64,000 nucleotides of DNA from Arcobacter sp. F155 (GCF_004116455.1 NZ_PDJU01000004.1:62001-126000); one strand, 5' to 3'. Shown: positions 17,417-26,554, numbered from the stretch's first letter. Numbers and translations: made by a program. Notes: generated from the letters alone by a model not told the origin.

Positions 17417-18580
17417 TTAAAAAGAGTAAGTTAACGTAAGGTTTACTTGGTCTTGGTCTGTTTCATCTAAATCATCACTATCTACATTTACATGAGTAAG
17501 CCCAAGGTTTGCATTTAATTCACTTGTCAATTTATATCCAAGCCATAAAGTAGTTTCATCTTGTTCATAAGACTCATCTGCTTTGTCATACTCAGTATTT
17601 CCATAAAGCAGTGTAGCACTTAAATCTCCAAAAGATTTACTAAGTCCTAAGTAGTAAGTTCTTGCATCTTTTAAATAGATTTGATCACCTTCTTCAAAAG
17701 GATTGATAATCTCTCCTGCAAGGTGAGTAAAACCTTGGTCTTTATCAATTTGGATATATCCTAGGTAAGGAGTAAATCCAGCAATAGACGTGCTAAGCAT
17801 TAAGTCAATAATACTTGAATCCTCTTCATTAGAATCATCTGGTTTATTTACAGCATAGTGTGCTCTAAATGAAGTATCACCATATTTTAAATTTACTTTT
17901 CCACCAATAATATCTCTGTTATCAGGAGCAATAAAATCATAAGCTGTTGCAGAGATATTTTCATTGAATTTTTGAGTTAAAGCTATTTTATAAACCCCTT
18001 TATTTTCATTCATTTTAGTCATAGGTCTATAATCTCTTGAATAGATTCTACCGTGTCTTTGAGACCAAATAGCTTCAATAGAAGTATTATCAAAGTTTGC
18101 ATCAATTCTTAGGGCATCTTGAGTTTTATTCATCCAATCTGTTGAGATAAACTGTCTACCAGCTTTAACTGAAATTGCTTCATAATTATATGCTAAGAAT
18201 AACTCTTCTAAATCTACACTTCTTCTACTTCCATCTTTATACCAGAATCTTTCAGCTGCATCACCTTTTCCTTGGTAATGGAACTCATCTTCTCCACCTT
18301 CAAAGATTGTTTTATAAGCTCTTACTTTTGAAGTTAGACTTAGATTATTCCAAACTCCACTTTCATATTTTAATGCAAAAGAACCAACAGAGTAATCTGT
18401 ATCATTATAGTAGTTACCCCATTTTGCTAGTTCTTTATCCATATCTCTTTGTTCATATGTAACTGCAAACTCACCACTTATTTTTCCACTTGTTAATGCT
18501 TCTTGTAAAGATGAAGCACTCGAAATAGAAGGAATACCAATTGCTAAGATAGCAATAAGACTTAATTTTGTAGCTTTCAT
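17417..18580 (-). CDS. Outer-membrane porin (beta-barrel)
   Basis: The 387-residue protein starts with a Sec signal peptide (K-A-T-K-L-S-L-I-A-I-L-A-I-G, cleavage near A-S-S at about 22). It continues with alternating amphipathic strands rich in Tyr, Thr and acidic residues, and ends in the outer-membrane insertion motif L-T-Y-S-F with terminal Phe. This pattern matches the Opr-type porins abundant in Campylobacterota. Substrate is not predictable; the acidic extracellular-type loops (for example D-D-S-N-E-E-D-S-S) may favour cations. AAAGG precedes the ATG and a TATAAT box lies upstream. Confidence 0.82.
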   Translation of the reverse strand: MKATKLSLIAILAIGIPSISSASSLQEALTSGKISGEFAVTYEQRDMDKELAKWGNYYNDTDYSVGSFALKYESGVWNNLSLTSKVRAYKTIFEGGEDEFHYQGKGDAAERFWYKDGSRRSVDLEELFLAYNYEAISVKAGRQFISTDWMNKTQDALRIDANFDNTSIEAIWSQRHGRIYSRDYRPMTKMNENKGVYKIALTQKFNENISATAYDFIAPDNRDIIGGKVNLKYGDTSFRAHYAVNKPDDSNEEDSSIIDLMLSTSIAGFTPYLGYIQIDKDQGFTHLAGEIINPFEEGDQIYLKDARTYYLGLSKSFGDLSATLLYGNTEYDKADESYEQDETTLWLGYKLTSELNANLGLTHVNVDSDDLDETDQDQVNLTLTYSF

Positions 18581-18618
18581 TTTCTTGCCTTTATTTAATA
18601 TTTTAAATAAAACTAAAA

Positions 18619-18624
18619 ATTATA
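18619..18624 (-). promoter_or_regulatory. Candidate -10 box of the porin gene
   Basis: Read on the minus strand, TATAAT lies about 39 bases upstream of the porin ATG in a 126-base A/T-rich gap, with AAAGG just before the start codon. There is no obvious -35 box. The rest of this gap (18581-18706) shows no further gene. Confidence 0.5.
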
Positions 18625-18706
18625 ATCTAGTTTTATTTTTTATGTTTTGGAAGTATAAATAAAAAATGTAGATAAAAAATCGAATAAGCAAATTTGTAGA
18701 AAATTG

Positions 18707-19309
18707 TTAAGAAATCTTCTTCTCAAAGGAAGAAATTAAATTGTCAGCTAAGTTTTTAAGTCTACTACTATAACTTTTAATAAGGTTTTTTTGAGGAGTT
18801 ATTACCTCACAATCTAAAACTTTTGCTCCTATTGATATTGAAGCATGTTCCATATATTTCTTTGCAGTATAGAAGCTATGATTTAAAAAGTATTTTGTTG
18901 TATTGTAGTTTATTAGTATAGATTTTTTAGGAAGAGTTATCTTCCTTGGAGTAGAGTTTGTTTGACCATAAGGCCAATAATAATAGGCAACAAGACGTTC
19001 AGAAAATTTTTCATGAATTTTGTTTTTTGAAAAAAGGTTGTTTCTATCTGCTAAGATGATATATGCATCTGCTTCTTCTATTTCATCTATAGTTGAATTC
19101 ATATCATCTTTAATCACACACTTAACAGGAGACTCACCTTTTCTTTGAGTACAACATCTGCATTGTGTACATTTGACAATTTTCATGTCACTTAACTTTA
19201 GAGTATAGTTTTTAATATTTTTAGAACTAAGATAGTTTGATAAGAAGTCAATAATCTTATTCATATCTGAGTGATAGGTTTCAGTACAGTCTATAAATTT
19301 TACAACCAT
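18707..19309 (-). CDS. Flavodoxin-fold NAD(P)H/FMN oxidoreductase-like protein with Cys cluster
   Basis: The 200-residue product starts at the ATG at 19309, which has AAAGG eight bases upstream; an ORF extension to 19378 lacks such a site and is hydrophobic junk. The fold pattern is that of multimeric flavodoxins and iron-sulfur flavoproteins: M-K-I-V-K-C-T-Q-C-R-C-C-T-Q-R-K-G, then C-V-I-K-D-D-M (Cys at about 48, 51, 53, 54 and 65), followed by A-D-A-Y-I-I-L-A-D. Such proteins bind FMN and some a [4Fe-4S] cluster. It is divergent from the torA-like gene and could share its control region. Function is unassigned. Confidence 0.65.
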   Translation of the reverse strand: MVVKFIDCTETYHSDMNKIIDFLSNYLSSKNIKNYTLKLSDMKIVKCTQCRCCTQRKGESPVKCVIKDDMNSTIDEIEEADAYIILADRNNLFSKNKIHEKFSERLVAYYYWPYGQTNSTPRKITLPKKSILINYNTTKYFLNHSFYTAKKYMEHASISIGAKVLDCEVITPQKNLIKSYSSRLKNLADNLISSFEKKIS

Positions 19310-19401
19310 ATGTTTACCTTTATTAATGATATAGTTAAATACTAACAAAAGAGTATAACTTTTAAGTGACAAAATCAAATTTTAATAGGAAAAACTCTAA
19401 T

Positions 19402-19424
19402 TCGATTTTTTTTCGATTTTTTTT
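19402..19424. repeat. Tandem 11-bp direct repeat in the torA control region
   Basis: Two adjacent copies of TCGATTTTTTT begin at 19402 and 19413, a period of about one helical turn, just upstream of the likely torA -10 region. OmpR-type regulators commonly bind direct repeats with this spacing, and one is encoded downstream at 22490. The T-rich nature makes chance similarity possible. Confidence 0.4.
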
Positions 19425-19427
19425 TCT

Positions 19428-19433
19428 TACAAT
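19428..19433 (+). promoter_or_regulatory. Candidate -10 box of torA-like gene
   Basis: TACAAT follows a long T tract and would start transcription near 19440, giving a short leader that contains AAGGA at 19452-19456. An alternative TATAAA at 19439-19444 would leave almost no leader. T-rich stretches upstream of -10 boxes are typical of this phylum. Confidence 0.4.
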
Positions 19434-19462
19434 TCTTTTATAAATCAAAAAAAGGATTGAAG

Positions 19463-21898
19463 ATGAACAATTCAAGAAGAGACTTTCTTAAAGTAGGAGC
19501 AGCAACTTCAGCTGTATTAGCAGGAAGTGGAACATTAAGTGGTGCAGTTGCAAAAGAGTTTGCAAGTAGAACTAAGAAAATTCCAAGTGCATCTCACTTT
19601 GGTGCTTTTTATGCTCACGTAAGAGATGACAAAATTGTTGATATAACTTCACAATTAGATTCTGATGCTAATCCAACTGTTATGGTTAAAGCTTTAGCAG
19701 ATAGAAACAGTTCTGACTCAAGGGTTAAATATCCAGTGGTTAGAAAAAGTTACCTTGAAGGAAAAGGAAGAGGTGATTTAAGAGGAAAAGAGGAGTTTGT
19801 TAGAGTTTCTTGGGATACAGCTATTGATTTAGTTGCAAAAGCTATTCAAAAAGCACAAGAAAAAGGTGGAAACGAAGCACTTTATAATGCATCTTATGGT
19901 GGTTGGGCTCATCCAGGAGCATTTAAACCAAATGCATTAGCTGGAAGATTCTTTAACCAAATTGGTGGAGCTGTTAGAACATCAGGTGAGTACTCAAATG
20001 GTGCAGCAGGACAAGTAAACCCATCAATTGTTGGAGATATGGAGGTTTATTCTATTCAAACTGCCCATGAGCAAATCATTGAAAATACAGAAGTGATGGT
20101 TTTATGGGGAGCAGATTTATATAAAACAAATAGAGCAGGATACTCTGTTCATAATCACAGATGTTTTGATGCTTATGAAGAGTATAAAAAAGCAGGAATC
20201 AAAGTAATCTCTATTGACCCAATTTATACAATGTCAGCTCAAGAGTTCAAAGCTGATTGGATTAAAATTAGACCAGGTTCTGATGTTGCTTTAATGTTAG
20301 GAATGATGAACTACTTATATAAAAGTGGTAAATATGACAAAGAGTTTATTGAAAAATATACTTACGGTTTTGATAAATTCTTACCATACCTTTTAGGAAA
20401 AGAAGATGGTGTTGAAAAAACACCTGAATGGGCAGAAAAATTAACAGAAATTCCAGCTAAAACAATTAGACAATTAGCTGATATTATGATTTCAAAAAGA
20501 ACATTTATTGCTGGTAACTGGGCAATGCAAAGAGCTCATCATGGTGAGCAAGTTGACTGGTCTATTATTACTTTAGCTTCAATGCTAGGACAAGTTGGAT
20601 TACCAGGTGGTGGTTTTGGATTCTCTATGCACTATGAAGGTGGAGGAGATGCAAACTCTGGTAAAAATACTGTTGGTGGAATGAGTCAAGGTGGAGGAGA
20701 TAAAGTAAAAATTGCTATTCCTGCATCAAGAATGAGTGACTTAATCAATAAACCAGGTGAGACTGTAACTTACAAAGGTAAAGTTATTAAATATCCAAAA
20801 GTAGAGTTTATGTTAAGTGCAGGTGGTTCACCAATTGGTCACCAACCAGATGTAAATGAACTTATTGAAGCAATGAGAAAACTAGATACTGTAGTAGTTG
20901 TTGAGCCATGGTGGACACCAACTGCAAAAATGGCAGATATTGTTTTACCTGCAACAACAACTATGGAAAGAGATGATGTAGCAGGAGCTATGTCTTACTC
21001 AGCAGATAGAATCTATGCAATGAAAAAAATTGTTGAGCCACGATATGAATCAAAAGATGATTATGAAATCTTTACAATGCTTGCTGATAAGTTTGGAAAA
21101 GCAAGAAGATATTCAAGAGGAAGAACAGTTCAACAATGGTTAGAAAGACTTTATAAAAGATCTTCAGCTAAAAGAGAAATGGGAATTTCATTTGAAGAGT
21201 TCTGGAAAATGGGTGTTATTAAATACGATATTCCAAAAAGTGCAACAAAATTTGTTAGACATGAAGCCTTTAGAAAAGACCCTGTAAACAATGCACTTAA
21301 AACAGAAACTGGAAAAATTCAAATCTTCTCAGATAAGTTTGCATCTTATGGATATGAAGACTTTAAAGGTCACGTAATGTGGTTTGAACCAGCAGAGTGG
21401 TTAGGTAATGAAGAGTTAGTGAAAAAATATCCACTACACCTAGTGTCTCCTCACCCAACATATAGAATTCACTCACAGTTAGATAATACTTGGGTGCAAA
21501 ATGTACATAAAGTACAAGGTAGAGAACCTATTAGAATTTCTCCAAATGATGCGAAGAAATTTGGAGTAAAAGATGGTGAGATTGTAGAAGTTTACAATGA
21601 TAGAGGAAGTTTACTTGCTGGTGTTGTTGTGACAAACACAATTAGAGATGGTGTTGTAGCAATTGAAGAGGGTGCTTGGTACTCTCCTGAAGATGCCGAG
21701 GCTGGTGATTCTTTCTTCGGAAATGACCAAAGAAAAGTAAGATGTAATTCTGGTCAAGTGAATGTTTTAACATCATCAAGACCAACATCACAAATGGCGC
21801 AAGCAACTACAGCAAATACTGTACTTGTAAGTATTAAAAAAGCTGGAACTGTAAGTCCAAATGTAGCTTACAACCCACCAAAAATTATAGGAGCATAA
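19463..21898 (+). CDS. torA: Periplasmic TMAO/DMSO reductase-type molybdoenzyme
   Basis: The 811-residue protein opens with a twin-arginine signal (S-R-R-D-F-L-K at 4-10), so it is folded with its cofactor and exported by Tat. It belongs to the DMSO-reductase family: G-E-Y-S-N-G-A-A (175-182) carries Ser178, the expected molybdenum ligand. No N-terminal Fe-S cysteine motif is present, as in TorA. Electrons should come from the cytochrome c encoded next. Campylobacter jejuni has the same pair (Cj0264c-Cj0265c) for TMAO/DMSO respiration. The ATG at 19463 has AAGGA six bases upstream; an in-frame TTG at 19457 is less likely. No TorD-type chaperone gene is nearby. The exact substrate is inferred. 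Confidence 0.88.
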   Translation: MNNSRRDFLKVGAATSAVLAGSGTLSGAVAKEFASRTKKIPSASHFGAFYAHVRDDKIVDITSQLDSDANPTVMVKALADRNSSDSRVKYPVVRKSYLEGKGRGDLRGKEEFVRVSWDTAIDLVAKAIQKAQEKGGNEALYNASYGGWAHPGAFKPNALAGRFFNQIGGAVRTSGEYSNGAAGQVNPSIVGDMEVYSIQTAHEQIIENTEVMVLWGADLYKTNRAGYSVHNHRCFDAYEEYKKAGIKVISIDPIYTMSAQEFKADWIKIRPGSDVALMLGMMNYLYKSGKYDKEFIEKYTYGFDKFLPYLLGKEDGVEKTPEWAEKLTEIPAKTIRQLADIMISKRTFIAGNWAMQRAHHGEQVDWSIITLASMLGQVGLPGGGFGFSMHYEGGGDANSGKNTVGGMSQGGGDKVKIAIPASRMSDLINKPGETVTYKGKVIKYPKVEFMLSAGGSPIGHQPDVNELIEAMRKLDTVVVVEPWWTPTAKMADIVLPATTTMERDDVAGAMSYSADRIYAMKKIVEPRYESKDDYEIFTMLADKFGKARRYSRGRTVQQWLERLYKRSSAKREMGISFEEFWKMGVIKYDIPKSATKFVRHEAFRKDPVNNALKTETGKIQIFSDKFASYGYEDFKGHVMWFEPAEWLGNEELVKKYPLHLVSPHPTYRIHSQLDNTWVQNVHKVQGREPIRISPNDAKKFGVKDGEIVEVYNDRGSLLAGVVVTNTIRDGVVAIEEGAWYSPEDAEAGDSFFGNDQRKVRCNSGQVNVLTSSRPTSQMAQATTANTVLVSIKKAGTVSPNVAYNPPKIIGA

Positions 21899-21899
21899 G

Positions 21900-22457
21900 A
21901 TGAAAACAATTATTAGAAATACAATAGTACTATTAGCTTTACTTGGAGCCTTCTTCCAAGTAAATGCAGAGCAAAACTTTATCTATCAAGATTCTGTTTT
22001 AAAAGGTGATAATGGAAAAACTGCAAAGATTTTTGTAGGTGTTCCTGTAACTATCAAAGAAGAGATGGGAAAAAATGTAAAAGTTTCAATTAAAGGTGTT
22101 ATGTTTGGAGATGAGGTTTACTCTTCTAAAACAAAAGAGCTTTTAGTTGCAAAAGTAGAAAAAGGTTTTGAAGTAAATCAAAGAGATGGAAATGAAGTTG
22201 AGTTAGTTGGAACATTAGCTAAAGAGTTAACTTCAAATGACCCACTTGATGTATGGGGTGAACATGAAGAGTTCTATTTTGAAATGTGTACACAATGTCA
22301 TGCAGGTCCAGAAGTAAATCACCACTCTATGATGGAATGGGAAGCAATCTTTGGAACAATGAAAGGTTTTGCAAAACTTGATGAAGAAGAAGCATCTTAT
22401 CTTCTTAGATATTTAAAAGCTAATTCATCTGATGGATTTGTTAAAACAGAGCACTAA
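21900..22457 (+). CDS. Monohaem cytochrome c partner of the TMAO-type reductase
   Basis: The 185-residue protein has a Sec signal peptide (cleavage near V-N-A at residue 23), a beta-rich domain, and one haem-binding motif C-T-Q-C-H (130-134). Methionines at 144-145 in H-H-S-M-M-E-W-E are candidates for the distal ligand. It starts one base after the reductase stop, so the two are one operon. The pairing matches Cj0264c-Cj0265c in Campylobacter jejuni, where this small cytochrome replaces the pentahaem TorC. It likely passes electrons from the quinol/bc1 side to the reductase (inference). Confidence 0.85.
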   Translation: MKTIIRNTIVLLALLGAFFQVNAEQNFIYQDSVLKGDNGKTAKIFVGVPVTIKEEMGKNVKVSIKGVMFGDEVYSSKTKELLVAKVEKGFEVNQRDGNEVELVGTLAKELTSNDPLDVWGEHEEFYFEMCTQCHAGPEVNHHSMMEWEAIFGTMKGFAKLDEEEASYLLRYLKANSSDGFVKTEH

Positions 22458-22460
22458 ATT

Positions 22461-22469
22461 TGCTATAAT
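22461..22469 (+). promoter_or_regulatory. Extended -10 promoter of the sensory operon
   Basis: TGC-TATAAT, an extended -10 element, ends 20 bases before the ATG of the response regulator, with AAGGAG at 22479-22484. It lies in the 32-base gap after the cytochrome stop, so the regulator, binding protein and kinase genes can be transcribed apart from the reductase operon. Confidence 0.65.
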
Positions 22470-22489
22470 GTAAATAAAAAGGAGTCTTC

Positions 22490-23176
22490 ATGCAAAAGGA
22501 GTTTTTAGAGAAATTAAAGAGTTTAACGGTTCTTTATGCAGAAGACGAAGTGGGCATTAGAGAGAATATCGCTGATAGTCTAGGATATTATGTGAAAGAG
22601 GTTTTTCAAGCCTCTAATGGAGCTGAAGCATTAGAGGTTTATGAAGATAAGAATCCTGATATTATCCTAAGTGATATTCATATGCCAGTTTTAAATGGTA
22701 TTGAGTTTGTAAAAAAAGTTCGCGAGACAAATAGAACAATTCCTATTGTTATGATTACAGCTCATACAGATAAAAAATATTTGCTTGAAGCAGTTGAGCT
22801 TCATATGGAAAAATATATCATAAAACCAGTGGAACTAGAGGCTTTGTTTGAGGTTTTAGAGAAATGTGTCTCTCTCCTTGAAATTAATAAAAAAGTTTTT
22901 CTAAAAGTGGATGAAGACTATAGTTTTGATTATGATAAAAAAGAGTTAAAATACAAAGATGAGGTTATATTTCTAAACAAAAAAGAGATGATGTTCTTTG
23001 AGGTTCTCATCTCTAACCAAAACAGAATAACTACATATGAAGAGCTTCAAGATAAGGTTTGGCAAGATGATGTTATGACCGATAGTGCCTTAAGGTCATT
23101 AGTTAGGAATTTAAGAAAGAAACTTCCTACGGACATCATTTATAACCTATCAGGAACAGGATATCGTTTTGTTTAA
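22490..23176 (+). CDS. OmpR-family response regulator
   Basis: The 228-residue protein has an N-terminal receiver domain with acidic pocket E18-D19-E20, phospho-acceptor Asp62 in S-D-I-H-M-P, the switch Thr in M-I-T-A-H and the conserved Lys in I-I-K-P-V-E. A winged-helix DNA-binding domain follows (about 130-228) with D-S-A-L-R-S-L-V-R-N-L-R-K-K and G-T-G-Y-R-F at the end. It probably controls the adjacent reductase operon, as TorR does in E. coli, and pairs with the kinase at 24823 (inference). It has its own promoter, and its end overlaps the next gene by 8 bases. Confidence 0.9.
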   Translation: MQKEFLEKLKSLTVLYAEDEVGIRENIADSLGYYVKEVFQASNGAEALEVYEDKNPDIILSDIHMPVLNGIEFVKKVRETNRTIPIVMITAHTDKKYLLEAVELHMEKYIIKPVELEALFEVLEKCVSLLEINKKVFLKVDEDYSFDYDKKELKYKDEVIFLNKKEMMFFEVLISNQNRITTYEELQDKVWQDDVMTDSALRSLVRNLRKKLPTDIIYNLSGTGYRFV

Positions 23177-24818
23177 AGTCTTAGTACTAATAAGTTTGAT
23201 TACTTGTTCTTTATTTTCTTCTTCACACCTTGTAAAAAAGTTAGAGTTTAGAGAAGATACAAGCTCTTTAAATAAAGCACAAAGATTAGACCCAAACTCT
23301 CATATAAATATATTTCTTCCTTCAATTCCTTATTCATATATTGCAAAAGCTACAAATGCAGGACTTATTCGTTCATATGATAATAAAAGAGGTTGGGTTT
23401 ATGACCTTGCAAAATCCCATGAAAGAGTAGATGAGTATACATATATTTTTACTTTAAGGGATAAACTAAAATTTCAAGATGGAAAAGCTTTTACTATAGA
23501 TGATGTGATTTATAATCTAGAGTATTTTAAAAGAAAGCCATTTTTATATACAAACATAGATAAAGTAGATTTTGACATTATAAAACTTGATAAAAAAAGA
23601 ATCAAAATAGTTTTAAAACAAAAGTATGAGATGTTTTTAACTGACCTTGCAAGAATCTATTTTTATACAAAAGAGTATATACAAAAATATAATCCTGTAG
23701 GAAAAGAGACAGGAACAGCAAATAAAATAGCTGGTGCTTTTGCTATGGGACCATATATTTTGAAAGAAGGTTTTGCTTTAGGAAGTGAACAAACAGATAA
23801 GTTAGAACTTGTAGCTAATCCATATTATTGGAATAAAGAGTTTCCTAAAATAAAAAGAATAACTGTATATACACAACTTGATGTAAATGAAGCTATTGAA
23901 GATATCACTAAAAAAGAGGGTAAATTAGACTTAATGCCAATACCTTTTAATAAAAAGTTTGAAGTGATTTTATCAAAATACTCTAAGCTTATTATTTCTA
24001 AATCAACGGATAATTTTGTAATATTTTTTAATTTGATAAATGGAAATAAAAAGCTTTTAAGTGATGAAGTTAGAGTTGCTTTAAATCAAGCCCTTGACCA
24101 AGAAAGACTACTAAACTTTGTATATAAAAAAGAAGGTAAAGTTTCTCCTTTTACTGCCTCAATAAATTATGATATCGTTGAGCAAGTTGCAAAAGAGTTT
24201 AAAATTGTAGAAAAAAAGTACTCTAAAAAAGAGTTAACGACTTTATTAAATGGCTTGGAGTTAAATGTTTTCACCCAAGATAGATTTATGTTTTTATTTA
24301 AAGGAATAGAGTTCCAGCTAAAAAAATATGGAGTGAAACTAAACTATACAGTAACAAGTAGTGAAAAAGATATATATAAAGAGTTATTAACAACTAGTTC
24401 AAATAAAAATGAAAAAGAGTGGGACCTTTTAATTTGGGGTGATGATGACTGGTATTATCAAAACCCTTGGACGGTATTTTTCATTTATGAAATAGGAAGT
24501 GTTTGGTCAACTATTCCAAAAGATGAGCAGATGCAATCTTATATTGAACAGTATTTTCTTACAAATCCTTCTTCAATAGAGTATAAAAAGGTCGTTAAAA
24601 ATATTTTACATAGAGCAAGACAAAAGGCATATACTTTAAGAGTTCCTTCTTTAAACAAGGTTATTGCAGTAAATAAAGAGGTGATATATAAACCCTATGA
24701 AGGTGGAATTATTCCTTTATGGGAAATAGAAATAAGTAAAAATCACTGGTCTGTTAGAGGAAATAAAGAGTATAAAAAAGAGCTAGAAGAAGCAATCAAG
24801 CCAAAAAGAATAAAGTAA
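23169..24818 (+). CDS. Periplasmic solute-binding protein, family 5, likely sensory
   Basis: The 549-residue product has a Sec signal peptide (K-V-L-V-L-I-S-L-I-T-C-S-L-F-S-S) and the full architecture of family 5 (DppA/OppA) binding proteins: D-L-A-K-S-H-E, Y-I-F-T-L-R-D-K-L-K-F-Q-D-G-K-A-F-T-I-D-D-V near residue 100, and A-N-P-Y-Y-W. The TTG start overlaps the regulator by 8 bases and has AGGA seven bases upstream. No ABC permease or ATPase genes are adjacent; instead it sits between a regulator and a kinase. I infer that it presents a ligand to the kinase, in the way TorT serves TorS, although TorT belongs to a different family. Ligand unknown. Confidence 0.8.
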   Translation: MFKVLVLISLITCSLFSSSHLVKKLEFREDTSSLNKAQRLDPNSHINIFLPSIPYSYIAKATNAGLIRSYDNKRGWVYDLAKSHERVDEYTYIFTLRDKLKFQDGKAFTIDDVIYNLEYFKRKPFLYTNIDKVDFDIIKLDKKRIKIVLKQKYEMFLTDLARIYFYTKEYIQKYNPVGKETGTANKIAGAFAMGPYILKEGFALGSEQTDKLELVANPYYWNKEFPKIKRITVYTQLDVNEAIEDITKKEGKLDLMPIPFNKKFEVILSKYSKLIISKSTDNFVIFFNLINGNKKLLSDEVRVALNQALDQERLLNFVYKKEGKVSPFTASINYDIVEQVAKEFKIVEKKYSKKELTTLLNGLELNVFTQDRFMFLFKGIEFQLKKYGVKLNYTVTSSEKDIYKELLTTSSNKNEKEWDLLIWGDDDWYYQNPWTVFFIYEIGSVWSTIPKDEQMQSYIEQYFLTNPSSIEYKKVVKNILHRARQKAYTLRVPSLNKVIAVNKEVIYKPYEGGIIPLWEIEISKNHWSVRGNKEYKKELEEAIKPKRIK

Positions 24819-24822
24819 TACT

Positions 24823-26496
24823 ATGAAACTAATAAAAAATATGAATATCAAATCAAAGTTAGGGATACTGTTTTTAATTCTTTGTATCTCTATTGCAGTT
24901 TTAGGTTATAAGTCAGTACAAGTTAGTGAAGATAATAAAGATACTTTAAAAATAGTACATAGTAAATCCCAAGCGGTATTAGCTTTACAAAATAAAATCA
25001 TCACTCCTTTATATAGTTTAAGACAGTTAAATCAATCTTTAGTTATGGCTCCTAATAAAGAGATTAGAAGTGAGATAAATAAAGATTTAGTAGAGATTTT
25101 TAAGAGATTAGATAAAGATTTTCAAAATGTGAAAATATACAGTCCTGAGCTTTATGAAATGTGGGAGAGTTATAAAGAACATATTCTTCAAACAAAAGAG
25201 TATTTAAATGAAGGCTTTGAAGAGGGTGCATATATAAATGTAACTACTGTTAGTAAAAAGCAGTTTGATATTTTAGTTGAAAAACTGTTTTTTTTACAAA
25301 AAGAGTCTTTAAGTAATGCAACTATTGCATATAGTCAAGCTTCAAAAAAATCTACAGAAGTTAAAATTGAGGTTATAACAAGTATTGCTTTAACTCTATT
25401 TTTTGCAATAATTATTGGCTGGTTTATTACTAATAATATTTTAAAATCAATATATAAAGTACAAAATGGTTTAAATGATTTTTTCAAGTATTTAAATGAT
25501 AAAAAAACAAAAGTGAATAGAATTGATATTGATGGTAAAGATGAGTTTAGACAAATGGCTAATATCATTAATAAAAATGTGTCATATATTAGAACTAATG
25601 TAGACCAAAATGAAGCCTTAATCAAAAATGCAACGAAGGTTTTAGAAAATATTGAAAGTGGGAACTTAGGAACAAGACTTACTCAAAATACAAATAATAC
25701 TTCATTAAATGAACTTAAAAATATGATTAATAGTGTGATTGGAAACCTAGAAGATAAAATACAAAAAGAGATAAGACAAAGACTTCAGCAAGAGCAAATT
25801 CTTATTCAACAAAGTAAACTAGCAGCAATGGGTGAGATGATAGGAAATATTGCCCACCAATGGAGACAACCCTTAGCTCAAATCTCTGCAATACATATGA
25901 ATATGAAAGTGACTTTTGATTTTGAAAAGTTTAATAAAGAGTATTTAAATTCAAAAATAAAAGAAGCCAATAAACTAACTTCATATATGTCTCAAACAAT
26001 TGATGACTTTCAAAACTTCTTTAAACCCCAAGGGGAAAAAGAGTTGTTCTCTGTTGAAAAAGCTTGTAAAGATGCATATTTTATTGTTGAGTCTTCATTG
26101 AAATACCATGGCATAGAACTAAGTTTTGATGTAAAAGAAGATAGTGAAGTCTTAGGTTATAAAAATGAATTCTCACAGGTGATTTTAAATCTAATAAGTA
26201 ATGCAAAAGATATTCTTCTTGAAAGAAAGGTAGAAGAACCACAAATTAATATAGAGATAAAAGGTGGTGAAAGTTACGCTGTTGTAAAAGTTGAAGATAA
26301 TGCAGGTGGCGTAAGAGAAGAGATATTAGATAAAATTTTTGACCCATATTTTACTACTAGACATAAAACTCAAGGAACAGGAATAGGTCTATATATGGCA
26401 AAAAATATTATTGAAAGAAATATGCATGGATTTATAAATGTTAGAAACAATGACCACGGAGCTATTTTTACAGTGAAGGTTTTAAAAACTGTTTAG
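24823..26496 (+). CDS. Membrane sensor histidine kinase
   Basis: The 557-residue protein has membrane segments at about 13-30 and 183-203 enclosing a 150-residue helical periplasmic domain, a HAMP-like cytoplasmic stretch, a coiled coil, and a kinase core. The H-box is N-I-A-H-Q-W-R-Q-P-L-A with phospho-acceptor His345; the N-box N-L-I-S-N-A-K-D and ATP-lid motifs D-N-A-G-G and G-T-G-I-G-L follow. The H-Q-W-R-Q-P form is frequent in Arcobacter-type kinases. It begins four bases after the binding-protein gene, so the three products likely form one signalling unit. The periplasmic domain may contact the binding protein. Confidence 0.9.
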   Translation: MKLIKNMNIKSKLGILFLILCISIAVLGYKSVQVSEDNKDTLKIVHSKSQAVLALQNKIITPLYSLRQLNQSLVMAPNKEIRSEINKDLVEIFKRLDKDFQNVKIYSPELYEMWESYKEHILQTKEYLNEGFEEGAYINVTTVSKKQFDILVEKLFFLQKESLSNATIAYSQASKKSTEVKIEVITSIALTLFFAIIIGWFITNNILKSIYKVQNGLNDFFKYLNDKKTKVNRIDIDGKDEFRQMANIINKNVSYIRTNVDQNEALIKNATKVLENIESGNLGTRLTQNTNNTSLNELKNMINSVIGNLEDKIQKEIRQRLQQEQILIQQSKLAAMGEMIGNIAHQWRQPLAQISAIHMNMKVTFDFEKFNKEYLNSKIKEANKLTSYMSQTIDDFQNFFKPQGEKELFSVEKACKDAYFIVESSLKYHGIELSFDVKEDSEVLGYKNEFSQVILNLISNAKDILLERKVEEPQINIEIKGGESYAVVKVEDNAGGVREEILDKIFDPYFTTRHKTQGTGIGLYMAKNIIERNMHGFINVRNNDHGAIFTVKVLKTV

Positions 26497-26545
26497 TGGA
26501 ATTTTCTTTCAAACTTTATATTAAATGAAAAAGTAATCCATAACT

Positions 26546-26554
26546 TGCTACAAT
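26546..26554 (+). promoter_or_regulatory. Extended -10 promoter of mqnD-murB
   Basis: TGC-TACAAT, an extended -10 element, lies 33 bases before the TTG start of mqnD in the 91-base gap after the kinase gene. AAGAAGGA precedes the start. No clear -35 box or terminator was found in the gap. Confidence 0.55.

Noticed and set aside
19379-19462. E. coli-type tor boxes upstream of the reductase gene
   Set aside because: No sequence close to the TorR decamer was found; only the T-rich direct repeats are present.
23169-24818. Binding protein as part of a peptide ABC importer
   Set aside because: No permease or ATPase genes are adjacent; the gene is embedded between regulator and kinase genes.
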